64,000 bases of DNA from positions 186,001 to 250,000 of the forward strand of contig NZ_JOBF01000014.1 in NCBI RefSeq assembly GCF_000718635.1, read 5' to 3'. Each line of letters begins with the position of its first letter. Positions within the stretch are counted from its first letter, which is position 1. The position numbers and the translations under genes are program-made. The notes under the pieces were generated by a model. That model saw nothing but the letters and a program-made list of their open reading frames with translations. It had not been told where the DNA came from and made no database searches. Below are positions 8,742 through 16,523 of this stretch, piece after piece. This stretch comes from Streptomyces varsoviensis (GTDB taxonomy: Bacteria > Actinomycetota > Actinomycetes > Streptomycetales > Streptomycetaceae).

Positions 8742-8816
8742 TCAGCCGGAGACCGTGGGGATGGGATCGATGAACTCGTGAGCTTGGGCAGCGCCCAGCG
8801 CGATGACAGCCGTCAC
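8742..8816 (-). CDS. Putative 24-residue leader or small protein upstream of rsgA
   Basis: GTG start at 8816-8814 and TGA at 8744-8742. The peptide begins MTAVIALGAAQ and ends DPIPTVSG; the middle has a His-Glu-Phe-Ile segment. It is preceded by an excellent ribosome-binding site (GGAGGTGG, about six to eight bases before GTG), better than that of rsgA itself. The spacing peptide, 22 bases, hairpin, 16 bases, rsgA suggests a leader peptide, but a free-standing small protein is also possible. I do not recognise the sequence. A TANNNT box (TAGCAT on the minus strand, 8890-8885) could be its promoter, giving a 5' leader of about 60 bases. Confidence 0.5.
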   Translation of the reverse strand: MTAVIALGAAQAHEFIDPIPTVSG

Positions 8817-8960
8817 GGTTCCCACCTCCACTTCCCTCTTCAACCTCTGATGGCAGCGGTCCGCCGCCGTCCCGAACACGGCAGATGCTAGACCGGTCGC
8901 GCGTACGGGCACCACGGGTTTTTCCGTCGGCGCCCGTACGCGTGCCGCCCACTCACTCCC

Positions 8961-9040
8961 TGCCGGATGCGATCACTCCGTGTCGGGAGCGCTCACTCCG
9001 TGCCGGATGCGATCACTCCGTGTCGGAAGCGATCGCCTCC
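8961..9040. repeat. 20-bp tandem repeat, four degenerate copies reaching into a coding end
   Basis: Units start at 8961, 8981, 9001 and 9021 and alternate TGCCGGATGCGATCACTCCG with TGTCGGGAGCGCTCACTCCG. The third and fourth units cover the stop codon and last codons (ASDTE) of the FtsX-type permease, so the array has grown across the gene end. Confidence 0.85.
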
Positions 9041-11625
9041 AGCAGCGGGACGCGCACCGCGCGGCGGCCCGGCCACAGGGCGGCGAGCACGCCGATGGCG
9101 GCGGTGGCCACGAAGCACAGGGCGATCCGGTCCCAGGGCAGTGCGAGGGGGACGCCCTCCTGGCTGAGGACCGCCGCCGCGCCGAAGACGATGCCGGCGA
9201 GCAGTCCCAGGACGGCGCCGAGGAGGGCGATGGCGACCGATTCGAGGCGCAGGACGGAGGCGAGGCCGCGGCGGTCGAGGCCGAGGGCGCGCAACAGGCC
9301 GATCTCGCGGACGCGTTCGGAGACGGCCATGCCCATGGTGTTGACGACGCCCAGGGCGCCGATCAGCACGGTGACGCTGAGCATGCCGTACATGATGTTG
9401 AGGATCGGGCCCATCCGGTCGGCGGCGGCCCGCCGGGCGTCGGCGCGGTCCTGGATCAGGAGCGCGGGGTTGTCCAGCGTCCGCCGGATGGTGTCGCGGA
9501 GCGCGGCGGTGCGGCCGGGGGCGGCGTCGACGAGGACGGACTCGATGTGCGGGCGGCGCTCGGCGCCGGTGGTGTGCGGGAGGGCCGCGGCGGAGATGAG
9601 GGCGGGGGTGAAGTCGTCGGGCGCGTCGTAGATCGCGACGACGGGCAGCGTGGTCCGCTCGGTGGCGCCCGCGATGGCGGCGGGGACGCGGGAGCCGACG
9701 TGCCAGCCGTGCGCGTCGGCCGTCTGCCCGGTGACGGCGATGCCGTGGCCGAGGCTCTTCAGCGAGCCTTCGCGGACGCTGATCGGGGCCAGCCGGGCCA
9801 CGGCGGCGGGGTTGACGGCGGTCGCCGAGAGGGAGTTGTGATCACCGTGATCACCGCCGCCGGGGAGCGCGAGTTCGGTGCGGATGACGGGGGTGACGGC
9901 CGCGGCGTCCGGGAGTCCGGCGACGCGGTCGGCGACGCGGGGGCCGATCTCGGCGAAGTCGACGGCGGTGATGCGCAGGTCCGAGGTCATGGCGCGGTCG
10001 GCCTCCCGCTCGTCCGCGCGGGCCACGGAGGAGACGGCCACGGTGACGGCGGTGACCATGGCGAGGCCGACCATGAGGGTGGTGGCGGTGGCCGCGGTGC
10101 GACGGGGGTTGCGGCGGGCGTTCTCCACGGCCAGCTTGCCCCGGACGCCCGCGTACCGCGTCATCGGGGAGCGCAGCAGGGCGGTGGCGGCCAGGGCCAG
10201 CCGCGGCGCCAGGATGATCAGGCCGACGAGGAGGACGGGTACGGCGACGAAGAGGAGGTTCTCGTCGCCGACGGCGGCCCAGGTCAGCAGCGCGCCGAGG
10301 GCGGTGACCGCCCAGCCGGCCAGGTCGCGGCGGCGCAGCGCGGCGGGGGCCGGCGGCTCGCCGGTGCGCAGCGCGGCCACGGGCGGCACGGCGGCGGCGC
10401 GGCGGGCCGGGAGGTACGCGGCCAGGGTCGTGACGCAGATGCCGACCGCGAACGCCGCGAGCAGCGGGGCGGGGGCCAGCGGCCGGAGCGGGGCGGCGGG
10501 GCCGTCGGCGACGCCGAACAGGGCGCCCAGCAGCTCGGCCACGCCGATGCCCAGCGCGTACCCCAGGACGGAGGCGGCCGTTCCGACGAGCGCGGCCTCG
10601 GTGAGGACCAGGCGCGTCACGTACGCCCGGGTGGCCCCGACGGCGCGCAGCAGGGCGTGTTCGCGGGCGCGGGCGGCGCTGAGCATGGTGAAGGTGTTGG
10701 CGACGAGGAAGGTGGAGACGAACAGCGCGATGCCGGCGAAGCCCAGCAGCAGCGTGGTGAGTTTGTCGTTGTCGGCGGTGGCCGTGGCAGCGTCGGCGTT
10801 CAGGTCCGCCGCGGTGACGGCGCGCAAGCCGGGCGGCAGTTGCGTCTGGGCCGCCTCGGCCAGCCGGGCGTCGCCGGTCCCGTGGGCGGCGGTGAGGGTG
10901 ATGGCGGAGTACGTGCCGGGGGCCGTGAACTGCCGCTGCGCGGTGGCCGTGTCGAAGGCGGTGAGGGTGGCGCCGGCGGCGGTGCGGCTGTCCTTCGCGG
11001 TGAAGACGCCGACCAGCCGGACGCTGCGCGCGGCGCCGCCGACGACGACGCGCACCCTGTCGCCCACCCGCTGCCCGGCGCGTTCGGCGGCGCGCCGGTC
11101 GACGGCGATCTCCGACGCGGTGCGGGGGCCGCGGCCCGCCGTGAGGGGGTAGCGGGGGTCCTTGCCGCTCGCGTCGGGCGCGTAATTGACGCCCGTGGCC
11201 CGGTAGAGGTCGCCGACCAGGGTGTTGTGCGGGCCGACGAGGAAGGAGCGGCCCTCCGCGGTGCCGCGCGCGCCGGCCGCGCCGGGGAGCGCGCGGAGCT
11301 TGCGCAGCAGCGCGTCGTCGAGCCGGGGCGCGTGCCCGGGCCCCTCGGCTCGTATGGTCACGGACACGTCGGGCTGGGAGTCGGCCTGTGCGCGGGCCAG
11401 GGCCGTACGGACGGAGTCGCCGTAGAGCAGGGCGCCGGTGACGAACGCGACGCCGAGCAGCACGGCGAGGCCGGGCAGCGCGAAGCGGAGCCGGTGGGAG
11501 CGCAGGCCGCGGGCGGCGGCGCGGAGCAGGGACGGGGTGCGGGGGCGGCCCGCACCCGCCCGTGTCGCCTGCACGCGGGGTGGGCGGTCATCGGTCCTCT
11601 GACGCATGGGGTATCGCTCCTGCAC
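9013..11625 (-). CDS. FtsX-type ABC transporter permease with two FtsX domains
   Basis: 870 residues, the normal size of the duplicated permease family. An N-terminal anchor helix (FALPGLAVLLGVAFVTGALL) is followed by a MacB-like extracellular region, the first FtsX core (LLLGFAGIALFVSTFLVANTF, then REHALLRAVGATRAYV), a central pair of helices, a second periplasmic region and the second core (MYGMLSVTVLIGALGVVNTM, REIGLLRALGLDRRGL). Such permeases normally pair with an ATPase encoded just upstream; here the upstream 325 bases are non-coding and YoaK follows, so the partner must be elsewhere. Role is probably lipid, peptide or lipoprotein extrusion. An alternative ATG is six codons downstream. 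Confidence 0.9.
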   Translation of the reverse strand: MQERYPMRQRTDDRPPRVQATRAGAGRPRTPSLLRAAARGLRSHRLRFALPGLAVLLGVAFVTGALLYGDSVRTALARAQADSQPDVSVTIRAEGPGHAPRLDDALLRKLRALPGAAGARGTAEGRSFLVGPHNTLVGDLYRATGVNYAPDASGKDPRYPLTAGRGPRTASEIAVDRRAAERAGQRVGDRVRVVVGGAARSVRLVGVFTAKDSRTAAGATLTAFDTATAQRQFTAPGTYSAITLTAAHGTGDARLAEAAQTQLPPGLRAVTAADLNADAATATADNDKLTTLLLGFAGIALFVSTFLVANTFTMLSAARAREHALLRAVGATRAYVTRLVLTEAALVGTAASVLGYALGIGVAELLGALFGVADGPAAPLRPLAPAPLLAAFAVGICVTTLAAYLPARRAAAVPPVAALRTGEPPAPAALRRRDLAGWAVTALGALLTWAAVGDENLLFVAVPVLLVGLIILAPRLALAATALLRSPMTRYAGVRGKLAVENARRNPRRTAATATTLMVGLAMVTAVTVAVSSVARADEREADRAMTSDLRITAVDFAEIGPRVADRVAGLPDAAAVTPVIRTELALPGGGDHGDHNSLSATAVNPAAVARLAPISVREGSLKSLGHGIAVTGQTADAHGWHVGSRVPAAIAGATERTTLPVVAIYDAPDDFTPALISAAALPHTTGAERRPHIESVLVDAAPGRTAALRDTIRRTLDNPALLIQDRADARRAAADRMGPILNIMYGMLSVTVLIGALGVVNTMGMAVSERVREIGLLRALGLDRRGLASVLRLESVAIALLGAVLGLLAGIVFGAAAVLSQEGVPLALPWDRIALCFVATAAIGVLAALWPGRRAVRVPLLEAIASDTE

Positions 11626-11950
11626 GACTCTCTACGGCTCCGCACGCTCCGCACGGCGGCGAGCGGAAGGGAGCGGCCGCGCCGGGTGACTGTCCCTCCG
11701 GGCGCGTCCGCCGCTCGATCGTCCGCCGCGCCGAGGTCCCCGCGGATCGGCCGTACAGCCGACGCACCGGCTCCCCCATCGGCCGAAAGGCCGACGAGGG
11801 GCGCGTAAGAGGGTCCGGGCCGGGGGCTATTCGCCGGCCGGCGGGGCAGGGGCCGCGTGAGGTGTGATCGAGGCCGCGTGAGACGTGGCAGGGACGTGAC
11901 CGAGGCCGCGTGAGACGTGACAGGGGCCGCGGCAAAGAGTCCGGCCCGGG
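11626..11950. other. Gene-free 325-base region with degenerate repeats
   Basis: No ORF here has a ribosome-binding site or protein-like composition. The left half has CG-rich near-repeats; the right half carries GAGGCCGCGTGAGACGTG at 11870-11887 and again at 11902-11919, with a related copy near 11851. An ATPase gene for the permease would be expected on this side but is absent. Confidence 0.6.
11851..11933. repeat. Degenerate direct repeats (GGCCGCGTGAG family)
   Basis: Three occurrences of GGCCGCGTGAG at about 11851, 11872 and 11904; the last two extend identically through GACGTG, giving an approximately 32-base period. Confidence 0.65.
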
Positions 11951-12640
11951 CTATCCGGCCGGTGTCCCGCGCCGCGCCGTCGTCTCCGCGACGAGCGCGA
12001 ACAACGCGAGCGGCACGGCGACCAGGCCCGCACCGGGCGACCAGGTCCACTCCACGAGGGCCGTTATGGCCGCGCCCGCCATGATGGCGAGGAGGCGGGC
12101 GCCCAGCCAGCGGTCGGCGGCGCGCAGCGAGCGGCTGCCGGCCCGGCCCGCGAGGGTGGTGAGGGTGCCGGTGATGTAGTTGGTCGGGGAGACGCAGACG
12201 CTGCCCTGTATCCCCATGGCCAGGGACACGGCCGCCAGGAGCACGAAGTGCGTCCAGCCGTGCTCGCCGAGCCCCGCCGCCCACACCACCGCCACGGCCG
12301 CCAGCAGGACGCTCTCCACGGTCAGGACGGTCCGCCAGCGGCCCCGCGACCGGGCGGTCAGCCATGCGCCGAAGGTCGCGCCGGCCGCGTAGCCGAGGAG
12401 GGTCGTCCCGGCGCGGAAGGCGACTTTGTCGCCCCCGGTGCCGAGGGACGCGCCGATGAGGATGAGGTTGCCCGTCATCACGCCGGCGAAGACCTTGCCG
12501 AGGCAGATGAAGGCGAACGCGTCCACCGCTCCGGACGCCGCGCTGAGGGACAGCAGCGCGCCGTCGGCGCGCAATCGGCCATGGCTCTGGTCGTCTGCTG
12601 TTACCCCTACAGAACTCGCTGATGTGGTTGCAGAACTCAT
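11951..12640 (-). CDS. YoaK family (DUF1275) membrane protein
   Basis: 229 residues with about six membrane helices. Family-typical segments are ASGAVDAFAFICLGKVFAGVMTGNLIL near the start, which is the first helix with its conserved TGN, and GIQGSVCVSPTNYITGTLTTL later. YoaK proteins are predicted transporters or membrane factors of unknown function. The gene looks leaderless: TACGTT followed by six bases and then ATG on the minus strand. A set of 10-bp phased repeats lies upstream. Confidence 0.85.
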   Translation of the reverse strand: MSSATTSASSVGVTADDQSHGRLRADGALLSLSAASGAVDAFAFICLGKVFAGVMTGNLILIGASLGTGGDKVAFRAGTTLLGYAAGATFGAWLTARSRGRWRTVLTVESVLLAAVAVVWAAGLGEHGWTHFVLLAAVSLAMGIQGSVCVSPTNYITGTLTTLAGRAGSRSLRAADRWLGARLLAIMAGAAITALVEWTWSPGAGLVAVPLALFALVAETTARRGTPAG

Positions 12641-12652
12641 TTGATCAACGTA
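12641..12652 (-). promoter_or_regulatory. Leaderless-type -10 box for yoaK-like gene
   Basis: On the minus strand TACGTT (12652-12647) is followed by GATCAA and then the ATG at 12640. A TANNNT box six bases before ATG is the hallmark of a leaderless transcript in Streptomyces. Confidence 0.5.
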
Positions 12653-12699
12653 GCCCCGTCCGCATTCCGGATATCGCCGCTATGGCGTATTACAGGAAG

Positions 12700-12758
12700 C
12701 CTTTACAGAGCCCGCCGGGGCTTTACATGGCTTTACAGGGCTTTGCTGAGCTTTACCG
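12700..12758. repeat. 10-bp phased repeats (GCTTTACA/GG)
   Basis: The heptamer-like unit GCTTTAC or CTTTAC occurs at about 12700, 12720, 12730, 12740 (degenerate, GCTTTGC) and 12750, i.e. one DNA helical turn apart. The array sits 60-120 bases upstream of the yoaK-like start and just after the stop of the YihY gene. Confidence 0.7.
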
Positions 12759-12777
12759 GGCCACTGCGGACCCGAGG

Positions 12778-13944
12778 TCATTCCTTGTCCTGTTTGGAGT
12801 GGTGGAGCCGGGATTTCACGTCCTCGGGCGGCAGGAACGAGGCCCAACGCTCCGGGAATTCGGCCGGCGGGGCCACGTCGTCGCCGGCCGGGCCCTCGTC
12901 CTCGTCGTCGCCGTCCCCCTCGGTGTCGTCGACCAGCCCGCGCGCGGCCCGCTCCACGGCGTGCGCCGCGGCGGCGGCCAGGGCGGCGGCGTCGCGGCTC
13001 CGTTCGGCCTCGGCGCGCGCGGCGGTCGTGGCGACGGACGGCCAGACGCGGTCTATGGCGGCGTTGACGGCGGCGCCGACGAGCACGGCGAACGCGGAGA
13101 CGCCGATCCACAGCAGCACGGCGACGGGCGCGGCGAGCGAACCGTAGATGGTGGGGCCCTCGACGGTGTGCGTGAGGTAGATGCGGAGCAGGAAGCTGCC
13201 CAGCACCCAGATCGCCAGCGCCACGAGGGCGCCCGGAATGTCCTCCTGCCACGGCGAACGGACCGGTACGGACACGTGGTAGAGCGTCGTCAGGAAGACG
13301 ATGGACAGCAGGATGACCACCGGCCAGTACAGGACGCGCACGAGGTCCGTGCTCCAGGGCACCAGCGAGACCATCGTGTCCGGGCCCACCACCATCAGCG
13401 GCAGCACCACCGCCCCTATCAGCAGGGCGACGATGTAGAGCAGGAAGGCGAGCAGCCGCGTCTTGACGATGCCGCGCCGGCCCTCCAGCCCGTACATGAT
13501 GGTGATCGTGTCGACGAAGACATTGACGGCCCGGGAACCGGACCACAGGGCGATGGCGAAGCCCAGCGAGGCGACGTCGGGGCCGCCGCCCTTGACGACG
13601 TCGTCGAGCAGCGGCCGGGCGATCTCGTTGACGCCCTTTTCGGAGAGGACCGTCGCGGACGCCTTGAGGATGTTCTCCTGCACGCTGGCGATGATGTGCG
13701 AATCGGTCCATACGTCGAGGTAGCCGAGCAGGCCCAGGATGCCGAGCAGCAGGGGCGGCAGGGAGAGCAGGGTGAAGAAGGCCGCCTCGGCGGCGAGCCC
13801 GGTGACCCGGTGCTCCATGCAGGAGTTGACGGTGTCCTTCAGGAGCAGCCACGCCAACTTGCGTTTGGACACGTTGCGGTAGAGGGCCCGAGCCCTGTGG
13901 AGGAGCCCGACCGGCCGCTCCGGTGGTTCGTTCGCTGGCTGCAC
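12778..13944 (-). CDS. YihY/BrkB family inner-membrane protein
   Basis: 388 residues. About six membrane helices span residues 45-310, starting with GLAAEAAFFTLLSLPPLLLG and including SLGFAIALWSGSRAVNVFV and YGSLAAPVAVLLWIGVSAFAVL, which match the BrkB/YihY family. The C-terminal 90 residues are alanine-rich then strongly acidic (a GDGDDEDEGPAGDD stretch), probably a flexible cytoplasmic tail. Family function is unsettled. It once carried the misleading name RNase BN. The divergent neighbour is a GAF regulator, 214 bases away. Confidence 0.88.
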   Translation of the reverse strand: MQPANEPPERPVGLLHRARALYRNVSKRKLAWLLLKDTVNSCMEHRVTGLAAEAAFFTLLSLPPLLLGILGLLGYLDVWTDSHIIASVQENILKASATVLSEKGVNEIARPLLDDVVKGGGPDVASLGFAIALWSGSRAVNVFVDTITIMYGLEGRRGIVKTRLLAFLLYIVALLIGAVVLPLMVVGPDTMVSLVPWSTDLVRVLYWPVVILLSIVFLTTLYHVSVPVRSPWQEDIPGALVALAIWVLGSFLLRIYLTHTVEGPTIYGSLAAPVAVLLWIGVSAFAVLVGAAVNAAIDRVWPSVATTAARAEAERSRDAAALAAAAAHAVERAARGLVDDTEGDGDDEDEGPAGDDVAPPAEFPERWASFLPPEDVKSRLHHSKQDKE

Positions 13945-14071
13945 CTGCTCACCGTATCCGCCACCCCGGGGATGACCTGCACGGCAGTGGACAGTGGAGG
14001 GCGGCGCCGCGCCGACTCGGCACCACCCTCCGACCGCTCATCGCCACCCTCGGCCACAGGACCTGCCGCTC

Positions 14072-14095
14072 GCAACAGTTGCAATGCGTTGCAAC
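14072..14095. promoter_or_regulatory. Composite inverted-repeat operator with three GTTGC half-sites
   Basis: GCAAC-A-GTTGC (14072-14082) overlaps GTTGCAA-TGCG-TTGCAAC (14078-14095). The sequence is therefore three alternating half-sites, about 65-85 bases before the GTG of the GAF-domain regulator. It fits autoregulation by a dimeric or tetrameric regulator. Confidence 0.5.
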
Positions 14096-14158
14096 CATTG
14101 GATAGCGGATCTTCGCGATGGCGGCGTGCGCGGCCCGCCACAGCGGCACCATGGCAGC

Positions 14159-15430
14159 GTGAACCGCAGACCAATTCCCCAAGGTTGCCTGCCGGCCGTC
14201 CGGGATGCCGTCCTGGGCGGCGGCCGGCCGCCGGCCGCGCCGCGCCCCGTGATCGGCGACTCCTGGCACCGGGTGCGCCGCAGCGGCCTGGACCCGGACA
14301 CCGGGCGGCCGTCCCGGCCGCTGTCGGCGGAGGAGCTGGAACACCGCCGCCACGCCTCGCCGCTGGGCCAGTTGCTGCCGCAGCTCAGGAGCGGGCTGAT
14401 GACCGTCGCCGACGCCGAGCGCCATCTGCTGGTCGTCACCGACCCCGAGGGCAGGGTGCTGTGGCGGTACGGCGACCGGGCGGTGCGCCGCAGAGCCGAC
14501 CGCATCGAGTTCGGCCTCGGCGCCGCCTGGTCGGAGGACTCGGTCGGTACGAACGCGATCGGCACCGCCCTGGTGGAGCGGCGGCCGGTGCAGGTGCACT
14601 CCGCCGAGCACTTCGTCCGCACCCACCACGCGTGGACGTGTGCCGCGTCCCCGCTGCACGACCCGCGCGACGGCCGGCTGCTGGGCGTGGTGGACGTCAG
14701 CGGCCCGGCCGAGACGTTCTACCCGGCGACGCTGGCGCTGGTCACCGCGGTCGCCAAGGTCGCCGAGGGGGAGCTGCGGGCCCGGCACTGGGAGACCGTG
14801 GACCGGCTGCGGTCGATGGCCGCGCCCCTGCTGTGCCGGCTGGGCGGCCGGGCGATGGTCGTCGACCGCGACGGCTGGACCGCGGCGGTCGTCGGAATGG
14901 CCTCGGCGGGCCGGGTGGCGCTGCCCAAGTCCGTACAGGCGGGCCGGGTGTGGCTGCCGTCGCTCGGGATGTGCTCCCTGCAACCCCTGCCGGACGGCTG
15001 GCTCGTACGGGTCGAGGACAGCGAGGCGCAGGCGGACGAACGGGCCCGGACCGCGAGCCGGGTCGTGGTCGACCTGCGCCGGCCCCGGCCCTGGACCATC
15101 ACCGTCTCGGGCGAGGCCGGCCGCTGGACCCAGGACCTGACCCCGCGCCACGCGGAGCTGCTGTACGCGCTGGCCCGGCACCGGGACGGGCGGACGGCCG
15201 CCGAGCTGGCGGTGGACCTCTTCGGCGACGCGACGCGCACGGTGACGGTACGGGCGGAGATGTCCCGGATGCGGCGCACCCTGGCGGGCGTGCTGACGCA
15301 CCGTCCGTACCGCTTCGCGGAGAGCGTCGACGTGCGGCTGCGCTGCCCCTCCGACCCCGCGGACCTGCTGCCCGGCTCGACGGCCCCGCTGGTCCTGGGC
15401 GCGCGGCGGGGCCGGGGCACCGTGCCATGA
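14159..15430 (+). CDS. GAF domain-containing transcriptional regulator
   Basis: 423 residues. Residues around 75-200 form a GAF-like sensor (LLVVTDPEGRVLWRYGDRAV, FGLGAAWSEDSVGTNAIGTAL), similar to the sensor half of DhaR/AcoR-type activators, including the EDSVGTNAIGTAL signature. No sigma-54 AAA domain follows; instead the C-terminus has a winged helix-turn-helix (TPRHAELLYALARHRDGRTA, VTVRAEMSRMRRTLAGVL). This is a common actinobacterial variant, often controlling alcohol or aldehyde oxidation genes, but no such target is adjacent. The GTG at 14159 begins MNRRPIPQGC; upstream in-frame sequence contains the operator and is not protein-like. Confidence 0.82.
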   Translation: MNRRPIPQGCLPAVRDAVLGGGRPPAAPRPVIGDSWHRVRRSGLDPDTGRPSRPLSAEELEHRRHASPLGQLLPQLRSGLMTVADAERHLLVVTDPEGRVLWRYGDRAVRRRADRIEFGLGAAWSEDSVGTNAIGTALVERRPVQVHSAEHFVRTHHAWTCAASPLHDPRDGRLLGVVDVSGPAETFYPATLALVTAVAKVAEGELRARHWETVDRLRSMAAPLLCRLGGRAMVVDRDGWTAAVVGMASAGRVALPKSVQAGRVWLPSLGMCSLQPLPDGWLVRVEDSEAQADERARTASRVVVDLRRPRPWTITVSGEAGRWTQDLTPRHAELLYALARHRDGRTAAELAVDLFGDATRTVTVRAEMSRMRRTLAGVLTHRPYRFAESVDVRLRCPSDPADLLPGSTAPLVLGARRGRGTVP

Positions 15431-15484
15431 CGCGGCCGGGCCCCGGGCCCGGGCGCGTCGCGGGGGCGTGGTTGGCTGACGCCC

Positions 15485-16072
15485 ATGAGCGATCGCACCA
15501 CCGTGACCACCTGGTACCTGGAACAGACCTCGCCGGCCGACCTGGCCCCCGCCGACGGCGGAGAGGAGGTGCCGGGCCTGCGGATCGTACGGGCCGAGGT
15601 CCCCACCCCCGAGTACAGCCGCTTCCTCTACACGGCCGTGGGCCAGGACGTGACGTGGACGGACCGGCTCGGCTGGCCGTACGCGCGGTGGCGGGAATTC
15701 CTCGACCGGCCGGGCGTGGAGACGTGGGTGGCGTACGACCGGGGGACGCCGGCCGGTTTCATCGAACTCGACGCCGGGGGCGCGGACGCCCAGCGCGAAG
15801 CGGCGGTGGAGATCAGCTATTTCGGCCTGATCCCCGCCTTCCGCGGCCGTCGCATCGGCGGCCTGCTGTTGTCCTACGGCACGGCCCGCGCCTGGGACCT
15901 GGCCGACCGCTGGCCGGGACGCGCCGCGACGCAGCGCGTATGGGTCCACACCTGTAGCAAGGACGGCCCCCACGCCCTCGCCAACTACCAACGCCGCGGC
16001 TTCCGCCTCTTCAGAACAGAAACCGCCCAAGAACCCAAAACCCCCACCCCGGGCCCCTGGCCCGGCGCGTAA
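15485..16072 (+). CDS. GNAT family N-acetyltransferase
   Basis: 195 residues. The acetyl-CoA binding signature is visible in EISYFGLIPAFRGRRIGGLLL (motif A, RxxGxG/A form) near residue 118, followed by motif B in a segment with NYQRRGFRLFRTE. The N-terminal part has ATPEYSRFLY-like residues and WVAYDRGTPAGFIEL, the beta strands 2-4 of the fold. The substrate is unknown. The start is supported by TTGGCT seven bases upstream, a possible weak leaderless -10. The C-terminus runs into a hairpin-repeat block. Confidence 0.85.
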   Translation: MSDRTTVTTWYLEQTSPADLAPADGGEEVPGLRIVRAEVPTPEYSRFLYTAVGQDVTWTDRLGWPYARWREFLDRPGVETWVAYDRGTPAGFIELDAGGADAQREAAVEISYFGLIPAFRGRRIGGLLLSYGTARAWDLADRWPGRAATQRVWVHTCSKDGPHALANYQRRGFRLFRTETAQEPKTPTPGPWPGA

Positions 16073-16084
16073 CCCGCCCCCTTC

Positions 16085-16243
16085 AGGGGCGCGGGGAACT
16101 GCGCGCTCGGCCACGGAGCACCCGCACGTGACCACTCACAGCGGCACCCCAAAGGGGCGCGGGGAACTGCGCGCTCGGCCACAGCGCTCCCGCACGGGAG
16201 GAAACACGGATAGCCCCCCATAAGGGGCGCGGGGAACTGCGCG
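16085..16243. repeat. Three copies of the Streptomyces AGGGGCGCGGGGAACTGCGCG intergenic repeat
   Basis: The 21-base core occurs at 16085-16105, 16153-16173 and 16223-16243. Each copy is preceded by a C-run (GCCCCCTTC, CACCCCAA, GCCCCCCATAA) that can pair with its GGGGC to make a hairpin. The three units are 68-70 bases apart and diverge between cores. The first hairpin lies right after the GNAT stop and may act as its terminator. The same element is scattered widely in Streptomyces chromosomes. Confidence 0.85.
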
Positions 16244-16313
16244 ACAAGCCACGACGCACCCGCGGACAACCCGCCGGACACCGGCGAAGCGTCTCGCATC
16301 CCGGGACGCAAAA

Positions 16314-16328
16314 GTCCGCCATGCGGAC
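16314..16328. promoter_or_regulatory. Palindrome upstream of the sulfur operon leader
   Basis: GTCCGC (16314-16319) and GCGGAC (16323-16328) are exact inverted repeats around CAT, 42 bases before the leader-peptide ATG. It could be an operator of the sulfur-assimilation operon; the regulator is not in this window. Confidence 0.4.
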
Positions 16329-16369
16329 AATGGTGGACTCGCCGCAGAAGCCCATGCCACGCTTCCGTC

Positions 16370-16453
16370 ATGTCTCGCGCCGGAATTGCCTTGGTGAGTC
16401 GACTCCACGTCGACTTCGGCCGCATGTCCAGCGCCATCTGTCCGGCGGGCTGA
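16370..16453 (+). CDS. Cysteine-type leader peptide of the sulfur assimilation operon
   Basis: ATG at 16370 gives 27 residues; an internal GTG at 16394 gives 19. The peptide contains SRLHVDFGRMSSAICPAG, matching the widespread actinobacterial putative leader peptide that precedes cysteine and sulfur genes (the HVDLGRxxSAxC pattern). The single cysteine codon near the end suggests ribosome-mediated attenuation sensitive to cysteine charging. The coding region ends 217 bases before the sulfite reductase start; a hairpin at 16505-16523 lies in that leader. The function is inferred by pattern, not shown here. Confidence 0.75.
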   Translation: MSRAGIALVSRLHVDFGRMSSAICPAG

Positions 16454-16504
16454 GAGTCCCAGCACCGCCGACTTCCCCCGCCGTCCCGGCCGTTTCCCGC
16501 CGCC

Positions 16505-16523
16505 CCGCCGCTCGCCTCGGCGG
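16505..16523 (+). terminator. Possible attenuator hairpin between leader peptide and sulfite reductase
   Basis: CCGCCG (16505-16510) pairs exactly with CGGCGG (16518-16523) around a seven-base loop. It lies 51 bases after the leader stop. There is no T-run, and other GC-rich pairings are possible nearby, so the role is tentative. Confidence 0.3.

Noticed and set aside
8885..8890. TAGCAT on the minus strand as the definite rsgA promoter
   Set aside because: Only a -10-like box is present, with no clear -35 at 17-18 bases. It is noted as possible, not listed as a promoter feature.
5449..8952. A 1167-codon minus-strand open frame spanning ogt and rsgA regions
   Set aside because: It is the ogt frame extended upstream through the antisense-free GC-rich shadow of the Ada/AlkA and rsgA genes. 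Only the last 164 codons look like a protein (ogt); the rest is Arg/Ala/Gly/Pro-rich.
8980..11808. A 942-codon plus-strand open frame antisense to the FtsX-type permease
   Set aside because: Gly/Ala/Asp/Arg-rich composition with no domain, while the opposite strand reads a full-length permease.
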